A DNA stretch of 64,000 nucleotides from JAWPMT01 sp965227935 (GTDB lineage: Bacteria; Bacteroidota; Bacteroidia; Cytophagales; Cyclobacteriaceae). The notes under the pieces are model-generated. The model ran no database searches. It worked only from the letters and a program-made list of their open reading frames with translations, and was not told the DNA's origin. The stretch's first letter is position 1. The number at the start of each line of letters is the position of its first letter. Shown piece by piece: positions 35,080 through 44,481 of the stretch. The position numbers and the translations under genes were made by a program. The stretch covers positions 620,001-684,000 of the forward strand of contig CBDDGS010000019.1 in NCBI GenBank assembly GCA_965227935.1, read 5' to 3'.

Positions 35080-38000
35080 TTGAAAATTATACTGGCGCCG
35101 AATGCGGTTTTTTTCATATTTTTATATGAACAAACAAAACCAAACCAAGTGTTCCAGGCATTTCTTAAGTTCCTCGGAGGTGAGCCGGGAGAGGAAAAAC
35201 GTATGTGGCTATTGCTCGGGAAGGGCTTCTTCATGGGCATATTCATCGCCACCTACCAGATCGGAGCAGAGACCCTCTTTTTGCAGGTACTTGGGCAAGA
35301 ATATCTCGACAAAGCCTTTTTCATGGCGGGATTTCTCGGCATCTTGTCGGCACTCATCTTTGTTTCGCTGCAGAAAAGGATATCATTTTCCAGTCTGGTT
35401 GTTACTAACACTTTCCTGATTTTTTTATTCATTGGAGCGCTCCGAGTAGCCTTCGAATTTATTTCATACAAGACGGCAGAAGGTGAGTTCTCGATACTGC
35501 CGTTTGTACTTTTCGTGATGATCGGGCCGATCACCACCATTACGTTACTTGGTTTTTGGGGAGTTTTTGGGCGGATGTTTGACGCCCGTCAGTCGAAACG
35601 AATCATAGGAGGTATCGATACAGGTCAATTGACAGCCACTATCATCGCCTTTTTCTCAATTCCGATCATAACGAGATTGCCTTTTTTCAATGATACCTAT
35701 GACTTACTCTTTGTTTCGGCGTTAGCCAGTTTTGGTATCGTATTCTTCACTATCTGGATAGTCCGGTCCTACAGGCTCGATCACATTACGAGAGCCAAAG
35801 AGGGCCAGGAGGTCGAGAAGGTCAAGTTCTCAAACCTCATTAAAGACCCCTACCTGCGGTTGCTATCCTTTTTTATAGTGTTTTCGATGGGGGCAAGTGT
35901 ATTCGTGGACTACACCTTTTACACCGTTACGGAGACGTTCTTCCCGGAGGAGCAGCAGTTGTCGGATTTCTTGTCCTTTTTCAGCGGAACGGTGATGATC
36001 ATGAGCTTCTTGATCCAGAGTTTCGTCAACGATATCATTATTGGTCGATTTGGGCTGAAGGTGGCATTGATGACCATGCCCGCCATTCTTGTGCTATTCA
36101 CGATCGGTGCGATTATCTCAGGGCATATTTATGGCTATGAGATAAAAACAGAAGAGTTCCTCCTCTTTTTCATGTTTACGGTATCGGCGAAGGCATTTAC
36201 CGCTTCCCTCAAAGACGCACTGGAGAGCCCGGCCTTTAAGCTCTTTTTCCTGCCGATCGATGTGAAATTGAGGTTCGATATTCAGACCCGAATTGAGGGG
36301 GTAGTGACCGAATTCGCCACATTGGCCGCCGGTGCGGCGCAAATCGGACTAGGTCTTTTGGCTTTCTTCAAATTGATCCATTTCTCTTATTTCATCATTG
36401 CTCTGGCTGCCATGATTGGCTGGCTGGCCCATAAGCTTTTCGGTCAGTATAAAATCACCCTGAAAAAGACGCTTACTCGCCAGAAGGAAGAGCTTCGGGA
36501 TCAGATCAAGCGCAGCGAGCATATTGCCATGGACACGCTCAGGGAGCAGCTCCGGAGCCGAAGTGCTACGAAAGTGCTTAATGCACTGAAAGTCATGGAG
36601 AAAGTGGATCCTATCGAGTTTGAGTTTGCACTCCTGGATCAACTGAGCTCGAAACACGCCACAGTGAGGCGCATCGCATATCAGAAGCTGGAGGAGTACC
36701 TCTGCTACGGTGGATTGGGGATCATCAGGAGCGAGGCGAAAACCGAAGGGGACGAGCTGGCTCAGAAAATGGCAGGAAATACCATCGCCGCTCTTGGTGA
36801 AGCCGCGGCCTATGAATTGACCGATGTAACGATTCGGCGGCTGGTTAGGTCCACAGACCATCGGGAACGAAGACGTGGCGCGCTGCTACTGTCGAAAATG
36901 ACGGATGACAAGCACCTCGTGTACGTATTGGAACTTCTCCGTGACATCAACCCCGAAGTGCGAGGTGCTGCCATGATTACCGCTGGCAAGATCAAGCGTC
37001 CGGAGCTTTGGCCGTTCCTCATAGAAAACCTCCATTTGGCTACTTATGGCAACGTGGCGGCCTCGGCGCTTGTACACACAGGTGAGGCAGCTTTCCATAA
37101 TGTGGATAGCGCATTTTATAAGACTGGCCAGTATGTCTCCACGATGTTACGGATCGTCCAGACGTTTGGGCGGGTCGGGGGACGCCAGGCTACCGAGCTC
37201 CTCTGGAAGAAGATCGACTTCCCCGACAAGAAGATCGTGTCTGAGATTCTGAAGTCTTTGAGCTATGTCGGATTCAAAGCGAGGGACTTTCAAGCTGCGA
37301 GGATCAAGATTGTTCTTGATTCATTGATTGGTGATATCGCCTGGAACATTAAAACACTGCAAGACATCCCTAATGATACACCTTTGGATGGCTACATCAG
37401 GGATGCCATCGTGAAGGAAAACGAGCAGAACCACCACAACATCTTCATGTTGCTGAGCATGATCTACGATCCCGAGGATGTCATGCTGATCAAAGAGAAC
37501 ATCGATGCGGGTACCACAGAGTCCATCACCTTTGGGGTGGAGATGTTGGATTTGTTCTGTGAGGATGAGCTGAAACCCAAGATTTTCCCTGTTTTGGATG
37601 ACTTGAAGGACGAAGAACGCCTTGCGAAGCTGCAAAATCACTATCCGCCAGAAAGTTTCCGTTCTTACGAGGATCTCCTGCTCCAAATAATCAATAGAGA
37701 TTACAACCGCATTAGCAGGTATACCAAGGCTTTGGCGCTCTATCGTATCAGTAAGATGAAGAAGGCAGACGTCAGTTATGACCTGATAGCCAATCTGTTC
37801 AATAAGGACAAGATGATGTTGCAGACGGCTGCGCACACGATTTTTCACCTTAATCGCAAACTGTACGCGGCCAATACCGCAAGGCTTCGACCTTCCATCA
37901 AAAAGGAACTTGACCGGGCAATTTTGCCACCAGTGTACCTGCAACCAGGGGAGAAATACACACCCAACTTGCTTCTCATTGAAAAAACACTCCACCTCAA

Positions 38001-38415
38001 GCGACAGCCGGTTTTCAGCGATGTTCCGGGAGAACTGCTCACACAGATCGCGGAGACGGTCGATGAGATCAGGGTGAAGAAAGGCACAGAACTCATAGCG
38101 CCGGGGGATAAGGGAAATTCACCTATGTACATCGTTCGTTTCGGGATCGTTCGCATCGAAGAGGAAGGCGAGGAGACGCTCATACTTGGAAAAGGAGAGA
38201 TGTTCGGGGAAAAACTGCTGCTGGAGTCGGAGAATTTCGATTTTCGTGCTGTGACGGAGAAGAATACTTGTTTGCTACTCATCCGAAAGGAAGAGCTTAC
38301 TGACATGATGGCCAAACACGTCGAAATCGTTGAGGCGTATTTGAAGTTGTTGAGTGCTGAAGAAGATCAGAAAGCGAAGCAGAAGGAAGAGGAGTTGCAG
38401 ATGGATATATTGTAG
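35080..38415 (+). CDS. MFS-like/nucleotide-transporter-like membrane protein with HEAT repeats and cNMP-binding domain
   Basis: The longest reading is 1,111 aa from a TTG at 35080; a GTG at 35149 (residue 24) is an equally plausible start. Residues about 45-460 contain some 11-12 transmembrane helices in an arrangement resembling the MFS and ATP/ADP-translocase (NTT) group. Residues about 475-930 are helical HEAT-like repeats (for example Arg-Arg-Gly-Ala-Leu-Leu-Leu-Ser-Lys-Met and Pro-Glu-Val-Arg-Gly-Ala-Ala). Residues about 985-1095 form a cyclic-nucleotide-binding-type beta-roll with Gly-Lys-Gly-Glu-Met-Phe-Gly-Glu-Lys; the classical Arg of the phosphate-binding cassette is not evident, so nucleotide binding is uncertain. 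This is a one-polypeptide transporter-scaffold-sensor. Transport substrate unknown. Confidence 0.85.
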   Translation: MKIILAPNAVFFIFLYEQTKPNQVFQAFLKFLGGEPGEEKRMWLLLGKGFFMGIFIATYQIGAETLFLQVLGQEYLDKAFFMAGFLGILSALIFVSLQKRISFSSLVVTNTFLIFLFIGALRVAFEFISYKTAEGEFSILPFVLFVMIGPITTITLLGFWGVFGRMFDARQSKRIIGGIDTGQLTATIIAFFSIPIITRLPFFNDTYDLLFVSALASFGIVFFTIWIVRSYRLDHITRAKEGQEVEKVKFSNLIKDPYLRLLSFFIVFSMGASVFVDYTFYTVTETFFPEEQQLSDFLSFFSGTVMIMSFLIQSFVNDIIIGRFGLKVALMTMPAILVLFTIGAIISGHIYGYEIKTEEFLLFFMFTVSAKAFTASLKDALESPAFKLFFLPIDVKLRFDIQTRIEGVVTEFATLAAGAAQIGLGLLAFFKLIHFSYFIIALAAMIGWLAHKLFGQYKITLKKTLTRQKEELRDQIKRSEHIAMDTLREQLRSRSATKVLNALKVMEKVDPIEFEFALLDQLSSKHATVRRIAYQKLEEYLCYGGLGIIRSEAKTEGDELAQKMAGNTIAALGEAAAYELTDVTIRRLVRSTDHRERRRGALLLSKMTDDKHLVYVLELLRDINPEVRGAAMITAGKIKRPELWPFLIENLHLATYGNVAASALVHTGEAAFHNVDSAFYKTGQYVSTMLRIVQTFGRVGGRQATELLWKKIDFPDKKIVSEILKSLSYVGFKARDFQAARIKIVLDSLIGDIAWNIKTLQDIPNDTPLDGYIRDAIVKENEQNHHNIFMLLSMIYDPEDVMLIKENIDAGTTESITFGVEMLDLFCEDELKPKIFPVLDDLKDEERLAKLQNHYPPESFRSYEDLLLQIINRDYNRISRYTKALALYRISKMKKADVSYDLIANLFNKDKMMLQTAAHTIFHLNRKLYAANTARLRPSIKKELDRAILPPVYLQPGEKYTPNLLLIEKTLHLKRQPVFSDVPGELLTQIAETVDEIRVKKGTELIAPGDKGNSPMYIVRFGIVRIEEEGEETLILGKGEMFGEKLLLESENFDFRAVTEKNTCLLLIRKEELTDMMAKHVEIVEAYLKLLSAEEDQKAKQKEEELQMDIL

Positions 38416-38515
38416 TTGATTACTAACCTAAAGCGTAGACCATGAGACACGATCGACTTTTTTATTTTCAGAAAATTTTCGGTTATTTGATTTATAATAG
38501 CTCATCCACCCCGTA

Positions 38516-40033
38516 ATGGATTTTAATCGAGATATAATTGTACTTTACTCAGAAGCGGACAATCAGCCGATTGAGGGGGGACTGAGCGGATGGGTATCCA
38601 GCTTTTATAAGTTCATGGATACACTTCTGTCCCAAATCACTAAAGGACATCCTTCACTGCGATTGACGAGTGATCGGGAGTTTACACCTGAGGATCTCGA
38701 AAATACCGCTGCGATTGTGGCAATCATGTCACAAAATCTAGCTGAGAATACCTCTCTGATCGAAACAATCAATGCTTTCGGAGAGCGAGCGAAGAAAAAG
38801 GACGAGTTGGTCATTGATGGCATCTGTAGACTTTTCAAGGTCCACAAGGCGCCATTTGACGACGATCAGTTCTTGCCTGCATTTCAGGAGTTCTTACCCT
38901 ACGACTTCTTCATGATCGACCCGATGACCGGGGAGTCCATTGAGTTTCGCAGATTCTTTGGTGCCGATGCAGAGAGAAGCTATTGGATGAAGTTGGTCGA
39001 TATGGCTTATGATATCAACCATATCCTCAACACCATACGCCGTGCTGAGACCCAACGAAAGTCCAGTGCCGTCGGAGAGCACTCAAAAAGAGACAAGACG
39101 GTCTATCTGGCCAGCACTGGTGTAGATATGGTCATCCAGCGCGACGTCATCCGGCGAGAGCTGATCAGACATGGCTACAGGGTGCTCCCGAATCATACCT
39201 TGCCCAAGGAAGTCAAACTCCTGGAGCACCGCGTGAAGGAAGACCTCTCGAAATGTCGTCTATCCATTCACCTGGTGGGAGAAGACTACGGCTATAAGCC
39301 GAAAGGGTCTGACTTATCTGTGGTCGATATACAAAATAGGGTGGCCAGCAAGCATACCTATCAAATGGCAGAGTGGAATGAAAGCCACAGCGAGAAAGAG
39401 CCATTTAGTCGCCTCATTTGGGTTTCTCCTGATTTGAACAACGTATCAGAACGGCAGAAGATCTTCATTGAAGACCTGAAGAGTGACGCTGCCGCCCTCG
39501 AAGAGGCGGAGGTACTGCAGATCACCCTACAGGAGCTGAAGGGCATAGTCCGAGAAGAACTTGTTACTGGTGGCCGATTCAACACTCAGCGCGAGGTGAG
39601 CGGCTATCAGCCTGCCGATGAGGCCGAAACCTCACCGGTGATTTACCTAATATCCGACAAAGATGACCTGAAGCATTCCAAGCCGCTCAGGGAATACTTG
39701 ACAAACCGAGGGTTCCGCGTCGTGTCGCCAAGCTACGAGGGTGACCTCATCGACATTCGGTATATCCATCAGGAGAACCTCCGGCGTTGCGATGCCTCCA
39801 TCATTTACTTTGGTGAGGCTACCGAGGAGTGGATCAAGACCAAGCTCAAGGACTTATTGAAGGCCCCAGGCTTTGGAAGGAGCAAGCCGTTGATGGCGAA
39901 GGCGGTTTACTTTGATGGGAAGAAGAAAGTGGATTTAGGTACATATAAAAAGAACAACGCTTTGATTTTGGGGAACAATGGCGGCTTCCGACCGGAGCAC
40001 CTGAGCCCTTTTTTGGAGCGACTAAGAAATTAG
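38516..40033 (+). CDS. protein with three TIR-like modules
   Basis: The 505-aa soluble protein contains three flavodoxin/TIR-like alpha-beta modules. Module 1 (5-95) runs from Ile-Ile-Val-Leu-Tyr-Ser-Glu-Ala-Asp to Ile-Met-Ser-Gln-Asn-Leu-Ala-Glu-Asn. Module 2 (193-350) starts Lys-Thr-Val-Tyr-Leu-Ala-Ser-Thr and includes Cys-Arg-Leu-Ser-Ile-His-Leu-Val-Gly-Glu-Asp-Tyr-Gly. Module 3 (373-500) starts Pro-Val-Ile-Tyr-Leu-Ile-Ser-Asp and includes Cys-Asp-Ala-Ser-Ile-Ile-Tyr-Phe-Gly. The central module looks like the DUF4062/TIR-like domains often partnered with STAND NTPases. A catalytic NADase glutamate cannot be assigned with confidence; Glu83 is the best candidate. The nSTAND1 gene follows after 69 bp. 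Either an effector or a signalling adaptor is possible. Confidence 0.75.
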   Translation: MDFNRDIIVLYSEADNQPIEGGLSGWVSSFYKFMDTLLSQITKGHPSLRLTSDREFTPEDLENTAAIVAIMSQNLAENTSLIETINAFGERAKKKDELVIDGICRLFKVHKAPFDDDQFLPAFQEFLPYDFFMIDPMTGESIEFRRFFGADAERSYWMKLVDMAYDINHILNTIRRAETQRKSSAVGEHSKRDKTVYLASTGVDMVIQRDVIRRELIRHGYRVLPNHTLPKEVKLLEHRVKEDLSKCRLSIHLVGEDYGYKPKGSDLSVVDIQNRVASKHTYQMAEWNESHSEKEPFSRLIWVSPDLNNVSERQKIFIEDLKSDAAALEEAEVLQITLQELKGIVREELVTGGRFNTQREVSGYQPADEAETSPVIYLISDKDDLKHSKPLREYLTNRGFRVVSPSYEGDLIDIRYIHQENLRRCDASIIYFGEATEEWIKTKLKDLLKAPGFGRSKPLMAKAVYFDGKKKVDLGTYKKNNALILGNNGGFRPEHLSPFLERLRN

Positions 40034-40102
40034 AACGACGTCAACTGAGGGACCCAGACCAATGAAAAACAGTCCCGCAGCCTACGTCCTAACCTAGAAG
40101 CA

Positions 40103-43100
40103 ATGGACAAAAACGAGGACATCAATGTCGATCACAATAGTGGTATTGTCGACATTACCGAACTGATCAATCCGTTTCCCGGATTGAGGCCCTTTGGGGT
40201 TGAAGAAAGTCACCTGTTTTTTGGACGGGAAGGACAAAGTGATGAAGCACTCATCAAATTGTCCGAAAACCGCTTCGTGGCGATTCTTGGAGCTTCGGGA
40301 AGTGGAAAGTCATCTTTTGTGTACTGCGGGTTGATACCCACCCTGCACGGCGGATTCATGACCGATGCTGGTTCCAACTGGCGAGTCATTGTGGCCCGTC
40401 CTGGTGGCGGTCCTATTGACAACCTCGCGGAAGCCTTGCTTATCAAAGATCAGGAATACAATGCCCTTTCGGAGGAAGACAAGCTGATCAGAAAGACCAT
40501 TATCAGTACTGTTCTGCGCAGTAGTTCCCTAGGACTTATCGAGGTGATCAAGCAATTGAAGCAGGATTCGTCTCAGAATGTTCTGGTATTGATTGACCAG
40601 TTTGAGGAACTATTCAGGTTCAGCAAGCTCGAGTCCAACTCCTCCGATCGCGATGAGTCCTCAGCATTTGTCAATTTGCTATTGGAAGCGGTCCATCAGT
40701 ACGATGAACCTATTTATGTGGCTTTGACAATGCGTTCAGATTTTATCGGGGAGTGTGCGAAATACCCCGACTTGACGCAAGTCATCAACGATTCCCACTA
40801 CCTGATCCCTCAGATGACGCGAGATCAGAAGCGGATGGCCGTTGAGGGGCCTGTGGCTGTGGGTGGTGGTTTGATCGCCCCCCGTCTGACCCAGCAGCTG
40901 TTGAATGATGTAGGGGACAACCCTGATCAGCTCCCGATTCTGCAGCATGCGTTGATGCGGACCTGGGCGTATTGGGTGGATGATCGCAAGCCTGGCGAAC
41001 CGATGGACCTACGTCACTACAATGCCATTGGGACATTGCGGGAGGCCCTGTCGCAGCACGCGAATGAAGCCTATGACTCCCTCAACAAACGCGAGAAGCA
41101 GATCGCCGAGGTGATGTTCAAGGCACTCACGGAACGTGGGGTGGAAAACTCAGGAATTCGTCGGCCTACGAAACTCAGTACGATAGCAGCCATTGCTGGT
41201 GTCTCTGAGGATGAGGTAGAGCGTGTTGTCGATCGCTTCAGGGAGCCTGGCAGGTCTCTCCTTATGCCTCCCTATGGCGTCCGATTGGAATCCCATACGG
41301 TCATCGACATCTCGCATGAGAGTCTCATGCGTATCTGGGATCGCCTGAAGCAGTGGCTGGACGAAGAGAGCAAGGCCTCAGAGATGTATGTGAAGCTGTC
41401 AGAGGCAGCCGAACGTTTCCAGGAAGGAAAGGCCAGTCTGTGGCAGATGCCTGATCTTCAGCTCGCCCTCAACTGGAGAGAAGAGAATCGCCCAACGCTC
41501 GTTTGGGGTCAGCGCTACAATCCTGCGTTTGAACGCACTATGGTCTTTCTCGAGACCTCCGAGAAGGCCTACCTGACAGAACAGCGAAACAAAGAGATAC
41601 TCCAGAAGCGCCAGGTGCGCAGGATGAGAGTGACAGCACTCGTATTGGGTCTGGCGGCTTTGGTTTCCATATTCTTTGTTGTGCTTGCCCAGATCCAGGC
41701 AGGATATGCCAAGGATGCGGCAAATCGAGCACAAGAGCAAGAAAGAATAGCCCTTGATAACGCCGCGACCGCTGAACAGCAAACGAAGCTTGCGCAAGAG
41801 AATGCCGCAGATGCTATCAGGGCCAGGAACCTGGCGGATGCTGAGAAGCAAAAGGCCATTGACGCTGGGGAAGAGGCACTTCGCCAACAAAGGATAGCTC
41901 AAGAGCGGCAAAAAGAGGCCGAAGAAGCCCAGGCGAAGGCCGATCAGGAAGCAGCGCGCGCTAATGAACAATCGAGGCTAGCGGAAGAGAGACGGAAGGA
42001 AGCGGAGGCGGCGACTGATCGAGCGAATGAACTTCGTTTCCAGGCGATCGCATTGTCGATGTCCATAAAGGCCAAGGACCTCAGTGACAGGGAGCGGGAA
42101 CTAAAGGCATTGATCGCCAAGCAGGCATTCCTGTACCATGAGGAATATGGTGATAAGACCAAGCCTTACAATGCAGATATATATGCTGGTGTTTATTCAG
42201 CCCTGCAGGGTGTGGTAGATACCAGGCCGGATTCCTTGATTGCGCAATCAGAGAATCTTGGGGACAGTATTCTCAATCAATATCACGGGCACGCAGCCTA
42301 TGTAGATGGCGAGCCACAGGTGGTGGCAGTACGTTCCGTGGCGTTTGCCAATGGAGGCAGAAATATTTACTCAGCTGGAGGAGATGGCAAACTACTCCGT
42401 TGGGATGCTGAAACACGCGATACCGTTCAGGTCTTCTCCAGTCAGAAGGTAAACCGTGTGGTGAACATCAGTGATGATGAAAACTGGCTGGCTTTGGGCA
42501 CGAACCGGGACGAAATCTTGCTGTATAATCTGACCCAACGCGGAGAACCCAGGCGTATTCCTGGTCACCAGGGTGCAGTGTTTGATCTGATATTCCTTCC
42601 CGATAACTCTGGTTTTGTCTCCACAGGTGCTGATAGCCGGATCATTAGAAGCGATTTCACGAACACTGAAGTTATTGCCTACCTCGACCTGAACGTCAAG
42701 TCATTGGCGCTGTCCCCAGATGGCGACATACTCATTGGAGGTACAGAATCAGGGGAGCTGATCAAGTGGGATTTGTCAGCGGATCCGATCGTTCAGACTA
42801 CGATCTATCGTGATGCTCGTCATAAGAAGCCAATCACGTCCTTGGCTTTCAGTGGTGATGGTGCTTTGCTAGCCATTGGAGGGTACAACCCCGTGGACAA
42901 TGGCGGCTACATCCAGATGTGGAACATCGAAAACAAGCAGCAGGAGGGCCCTGAACTCCTGGGATTTGGCTCGCCGGTGACGGATGTGGAATTCAGCCCT
43001 AATGGCCGCCTCATTGCAGGGGCAAGTCAGGACAGGACGGTGAGGTTCTGGGATCGTGAAAACATTTTTGACCTGCCCACTCAATTTACAGATCATGATG

Positions 43101-43339
43101 GATGGGTTTGGGACATTGATTTCCATCCTTCCGGGGAATCCATCATCTCTGCCAGTGCAGATGGTTTGTTGAGGGTGTACCCATTGTTGCCCGATGAGAT
43201 GGCTTCAAGACTTTGTGACTATATCAATGAAAATATGTCTGACACCGAGTGGAGACAGTATGTGGGGGATGAAAATGAGATTGAATACAATTTCACTTGT
43301 GAAGGCAAACCGAAAGCAGAAGGAGAGGCGGGAAGCTAA
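40103..43339 (+). CDS. membrane-anchored nSTAND1 NTPase with C-terminal WD40 repeats
   Basis: The 1,078-aa protein opens with the nSTAND1 signature Asn-Pro-Phe-Pro-Gly-Leu-Arg-Pro-Phe (23-31) and Leu-Phe-Phe-Gly-Arg-Glu. Walker A Gly-Ala-Ser-Gly-Ser-Gly-Lys-Ser-Ser is at 63-71 and Walker B Leu-Val-Leu-Ile-Asp-Gln-Phe-Glu-Glu-Leu at 161-170. A winged-helix-like region runs to about 420. One transmembrane helix lies at about 508-530, followed by a long Ala/Glu/Gln/Arg coiled coil (535-645) and WD40 repeats (about 740-1045). STAND proteins are ATP switches that oligomerise when the repeat domain senses a trigger. The helix puts the NTPase and the WD40 part on opposite sides of the inner membrane if it truly spans. 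It is 47 bp upstream of the barrel gene. Confidence 0.9.
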   Translation: MDKNEDINVDHNSGIVDITELINPFPGLRPFGVEESHLFFGREGQSDEALIKLSENRFVAILGASGSGKSSFVYCGLIPTLHGGFMTDAGSNWRVIVARPGGGPIDNLAEALLIKDQEYNALSEEDKLIRKTIISTVLRSSSLGLIEVIKQLKQDSSQNVLVLIDQFEELFRFSKLESNSSDRDESSAFVNLLLEAVHQYDEPIYVALTMRSDFIGECAKYPDLTQVINDSHYLIPQMTRDQKRMAVEGPVAVGGGLIAPRLTQQLLNDVGDNPDQLPILQHALMRTWAYWVDDRKPGEPMDLRHYNAIGTLREALSQHANEAYDSLNKREKQIAEVMFKALTERGVENSGIRRPTKLSTIAAIAGVSEDEVERVVDRFREPGRSLLMPPYGVRLESHTVIDISHESLMRIWDRLKQWLDEESKASEMYVKLSEAAERFQEGKASLWQMPDLQLALNWREENRPTLVWGQRYNPAFERTMVFLETSEKAYLTEQRNKEILQKRQVRRMRVTALVLGLAALVSIFFVVLAQIQAGYAKDAANRAQEQERIALDNAATAEQQTKLAQENAADAIRARNLADAEKQKAIDAGEEALRQQRIAQERQKEAEEAQAKADQEAARANEQSRLAEERRKEAEAATDRANELRFQAIALSMSIKAKDLSDRERELKALIAKQAFLYHEEYGDKTKPYNADIYAGVYSALQGVVDTRPDSLIAQSENLGDSILNQYHGHAAYVDGEPQVVAVRSVAFANGGRNIYSAGGDGKLLRWDAETRDTVQVFSSQKVNRVVNISDDENWLALGTNRDEILLYNLTQRGEPRRIPGHQGAVFDLIFLPDNSGFVSTGADSRIIRSDFTNTEVIAYLDLNVKSLALSPDGDILIGGTESGELIKWDLSADPIVQTTIYRDARHKKPITSLAFSGDGALLAIGGYNPVDNGGYIQMWNIENKQQEGPELLGFGSPVTDVEFSPNGRLIAGASQDRTVRFWDRENIFDLPTQFTDHDGWVWDIDFHPSGESIISASADGLLRVYPLLPDEMASRLCDYINENMSDTEWRQYVGDENEIEYNFTCEGKPKAEGEAGS

Positions 43340-43386
43340 GTCACAAGCGTTGACTTAGCGGACCTGGAAATCTGACCAGTGACAAT

Positions 43387-44469
43387 ATGAAGCGAAAACT
43401 ACTTTGGGTCTTTTTGACCCTGACTACCCTTGTTGCCACCGCACAGACTTGTACGCAACGTCTGGTACAAGCGGAGCGCGACTACGAAGCCGGGCGTTTG
43501 GCAGGCATTCCTGATAATATCGGTGCCTGTTTTGGCAATCAGGAGGGGGACTTCTCCAAAGAAGAGAAGATCCGTGCCTATCGGCTGTTGACCCTCGTTC
43601 ATATCTTCACAGACAATGAGCCGGAGGCCGAGCGATCGCTCATTAACCTACTCAAGGTGGATAAGGAGCATCAATTGGACCCAAGGGTGGACCCTGCGGA
43701 GCTCAGACTCCTCTACGACAGGTTTCAAACAAAGCCCATTTTCAGGTTAGGGTTTCGCGCCGGTGTAAATACGACTTTCCCGCAAGTGCAGGAAAGGCAC
43801 ACGGCCTCAGATGCGAATGTCGACAACAAGTTCTACAATGGAAGCGGCCAGGTAGGTACTCAGACGTCTCAGGGATCCAGGCGGATTGGTTTCCAGGGAG
43901 AGGTCACGTATGAAAGGTACTTTAGCAAGGGACTGGAAGCGGTAGGAGGCCTGCAAGTAAGGGCGAGCAGCTACGATGTGGACAATTTCTTCAACGATTC
44001 CACTTTCAACAACAACATCACCAACAGCCAGCTCTACGCCCGTATTCCGATCATGGGCAGGTATACGTGGAACTACGATCGCAGAAATGGTCTACAGCCG
44101 TATGTCTTCCTGGGAGGGAGCTACGACTTCCTACTGTCGGCTACCTACAAGAATGCCAGTCGTCGCGGAGGTACACCTTTTACGCTTGATGGGACCATCA
44201 ACCCGTTGGATCTGGACCAGATCAATCGACACAATGTCTCCCTCATAGTAGGTGCAGGGGTGCGTTTTGCCATAGGTACGAATTTCTTCACCGCAGAGGT
44301 CAGGTACGACAAGAGCTTCATCAACTACATTGACCCAGACAACCGACATGCTGACCAACGGCTCAGTTTTGACTTGGGGCATATTGAAGATGATCTGACG
44401 CTCGATTTTTTGTCAGTGAACATCGGATACACCTTGTCGATCTACAACCCAAAACGCCTAGAGAACTAA
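43387..44469 (+). CDS. outer membrane beta-barrel protein with N-terminal helical periplasmic domain
   Basis: The 360-aa protein has a signal peptide (to about residue 19, Ala-Thr-Ala). A helical segment at 20-110 contains an Asn/Cys pair and a TPR-like Ala-Tyr-Arg-Leu-Leu-Thr-Leu-Val run, ending at Asp-Pro-Ala-Glu-Leu-Arg-Leu-Leu-Tyr. A beta-barrel follows from Phe-Arg-Leu-Gly-Phe-Arg-Ala-Gly-Val (about 115) to the last strand Val-Asn-Ile-Gly-Tyr-Thr-Leu-Ser-Ile. It is not PorP/SprF-like: the Asn-Pro-Ala-Tyr-Ala-Gly motif is absent. Lying between the STAND NTPase (47 bp) and the lipoprotein gene (12 bp), it is probably co-transcribed with both and could be the outer-membrane partner of the downstream giant protein. 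Confidence 0.85.
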   Translation: MKRKLLWVFLTLTTLVATAQTCTQRLVQAERDYEAGRLAGIPDNIGACFGNQEGDFSKEEKIRAYRLLTLVHIFTDNEPEAERSLINLLKVDKEHQLDPRVDPAELRLLYDRFQTKPIFRLGFRAGVNTTFPQVQERHTASDANVDNKFYNGSGQVGTQTSQGSRRIGFQGEVTYERYFSKGLEAVGGLQVRASSYDVDNFFNDSTFNNNITNSQLYARIPIMGRYTWNYDRRNGLQPYVFLGGSYDFLLSATYKNASRRGGTPFTLDGTINPLDLDQINRHNVSLIVGAGVRFAIGTNFFTAEVRYDKSFINYIDPDNRHADQRLSFDLGHIEDDLTLDFLSVNIGYTLSIYNPKRLEN

Positions 44470-44481
44470 TCGTCCCAGCTT

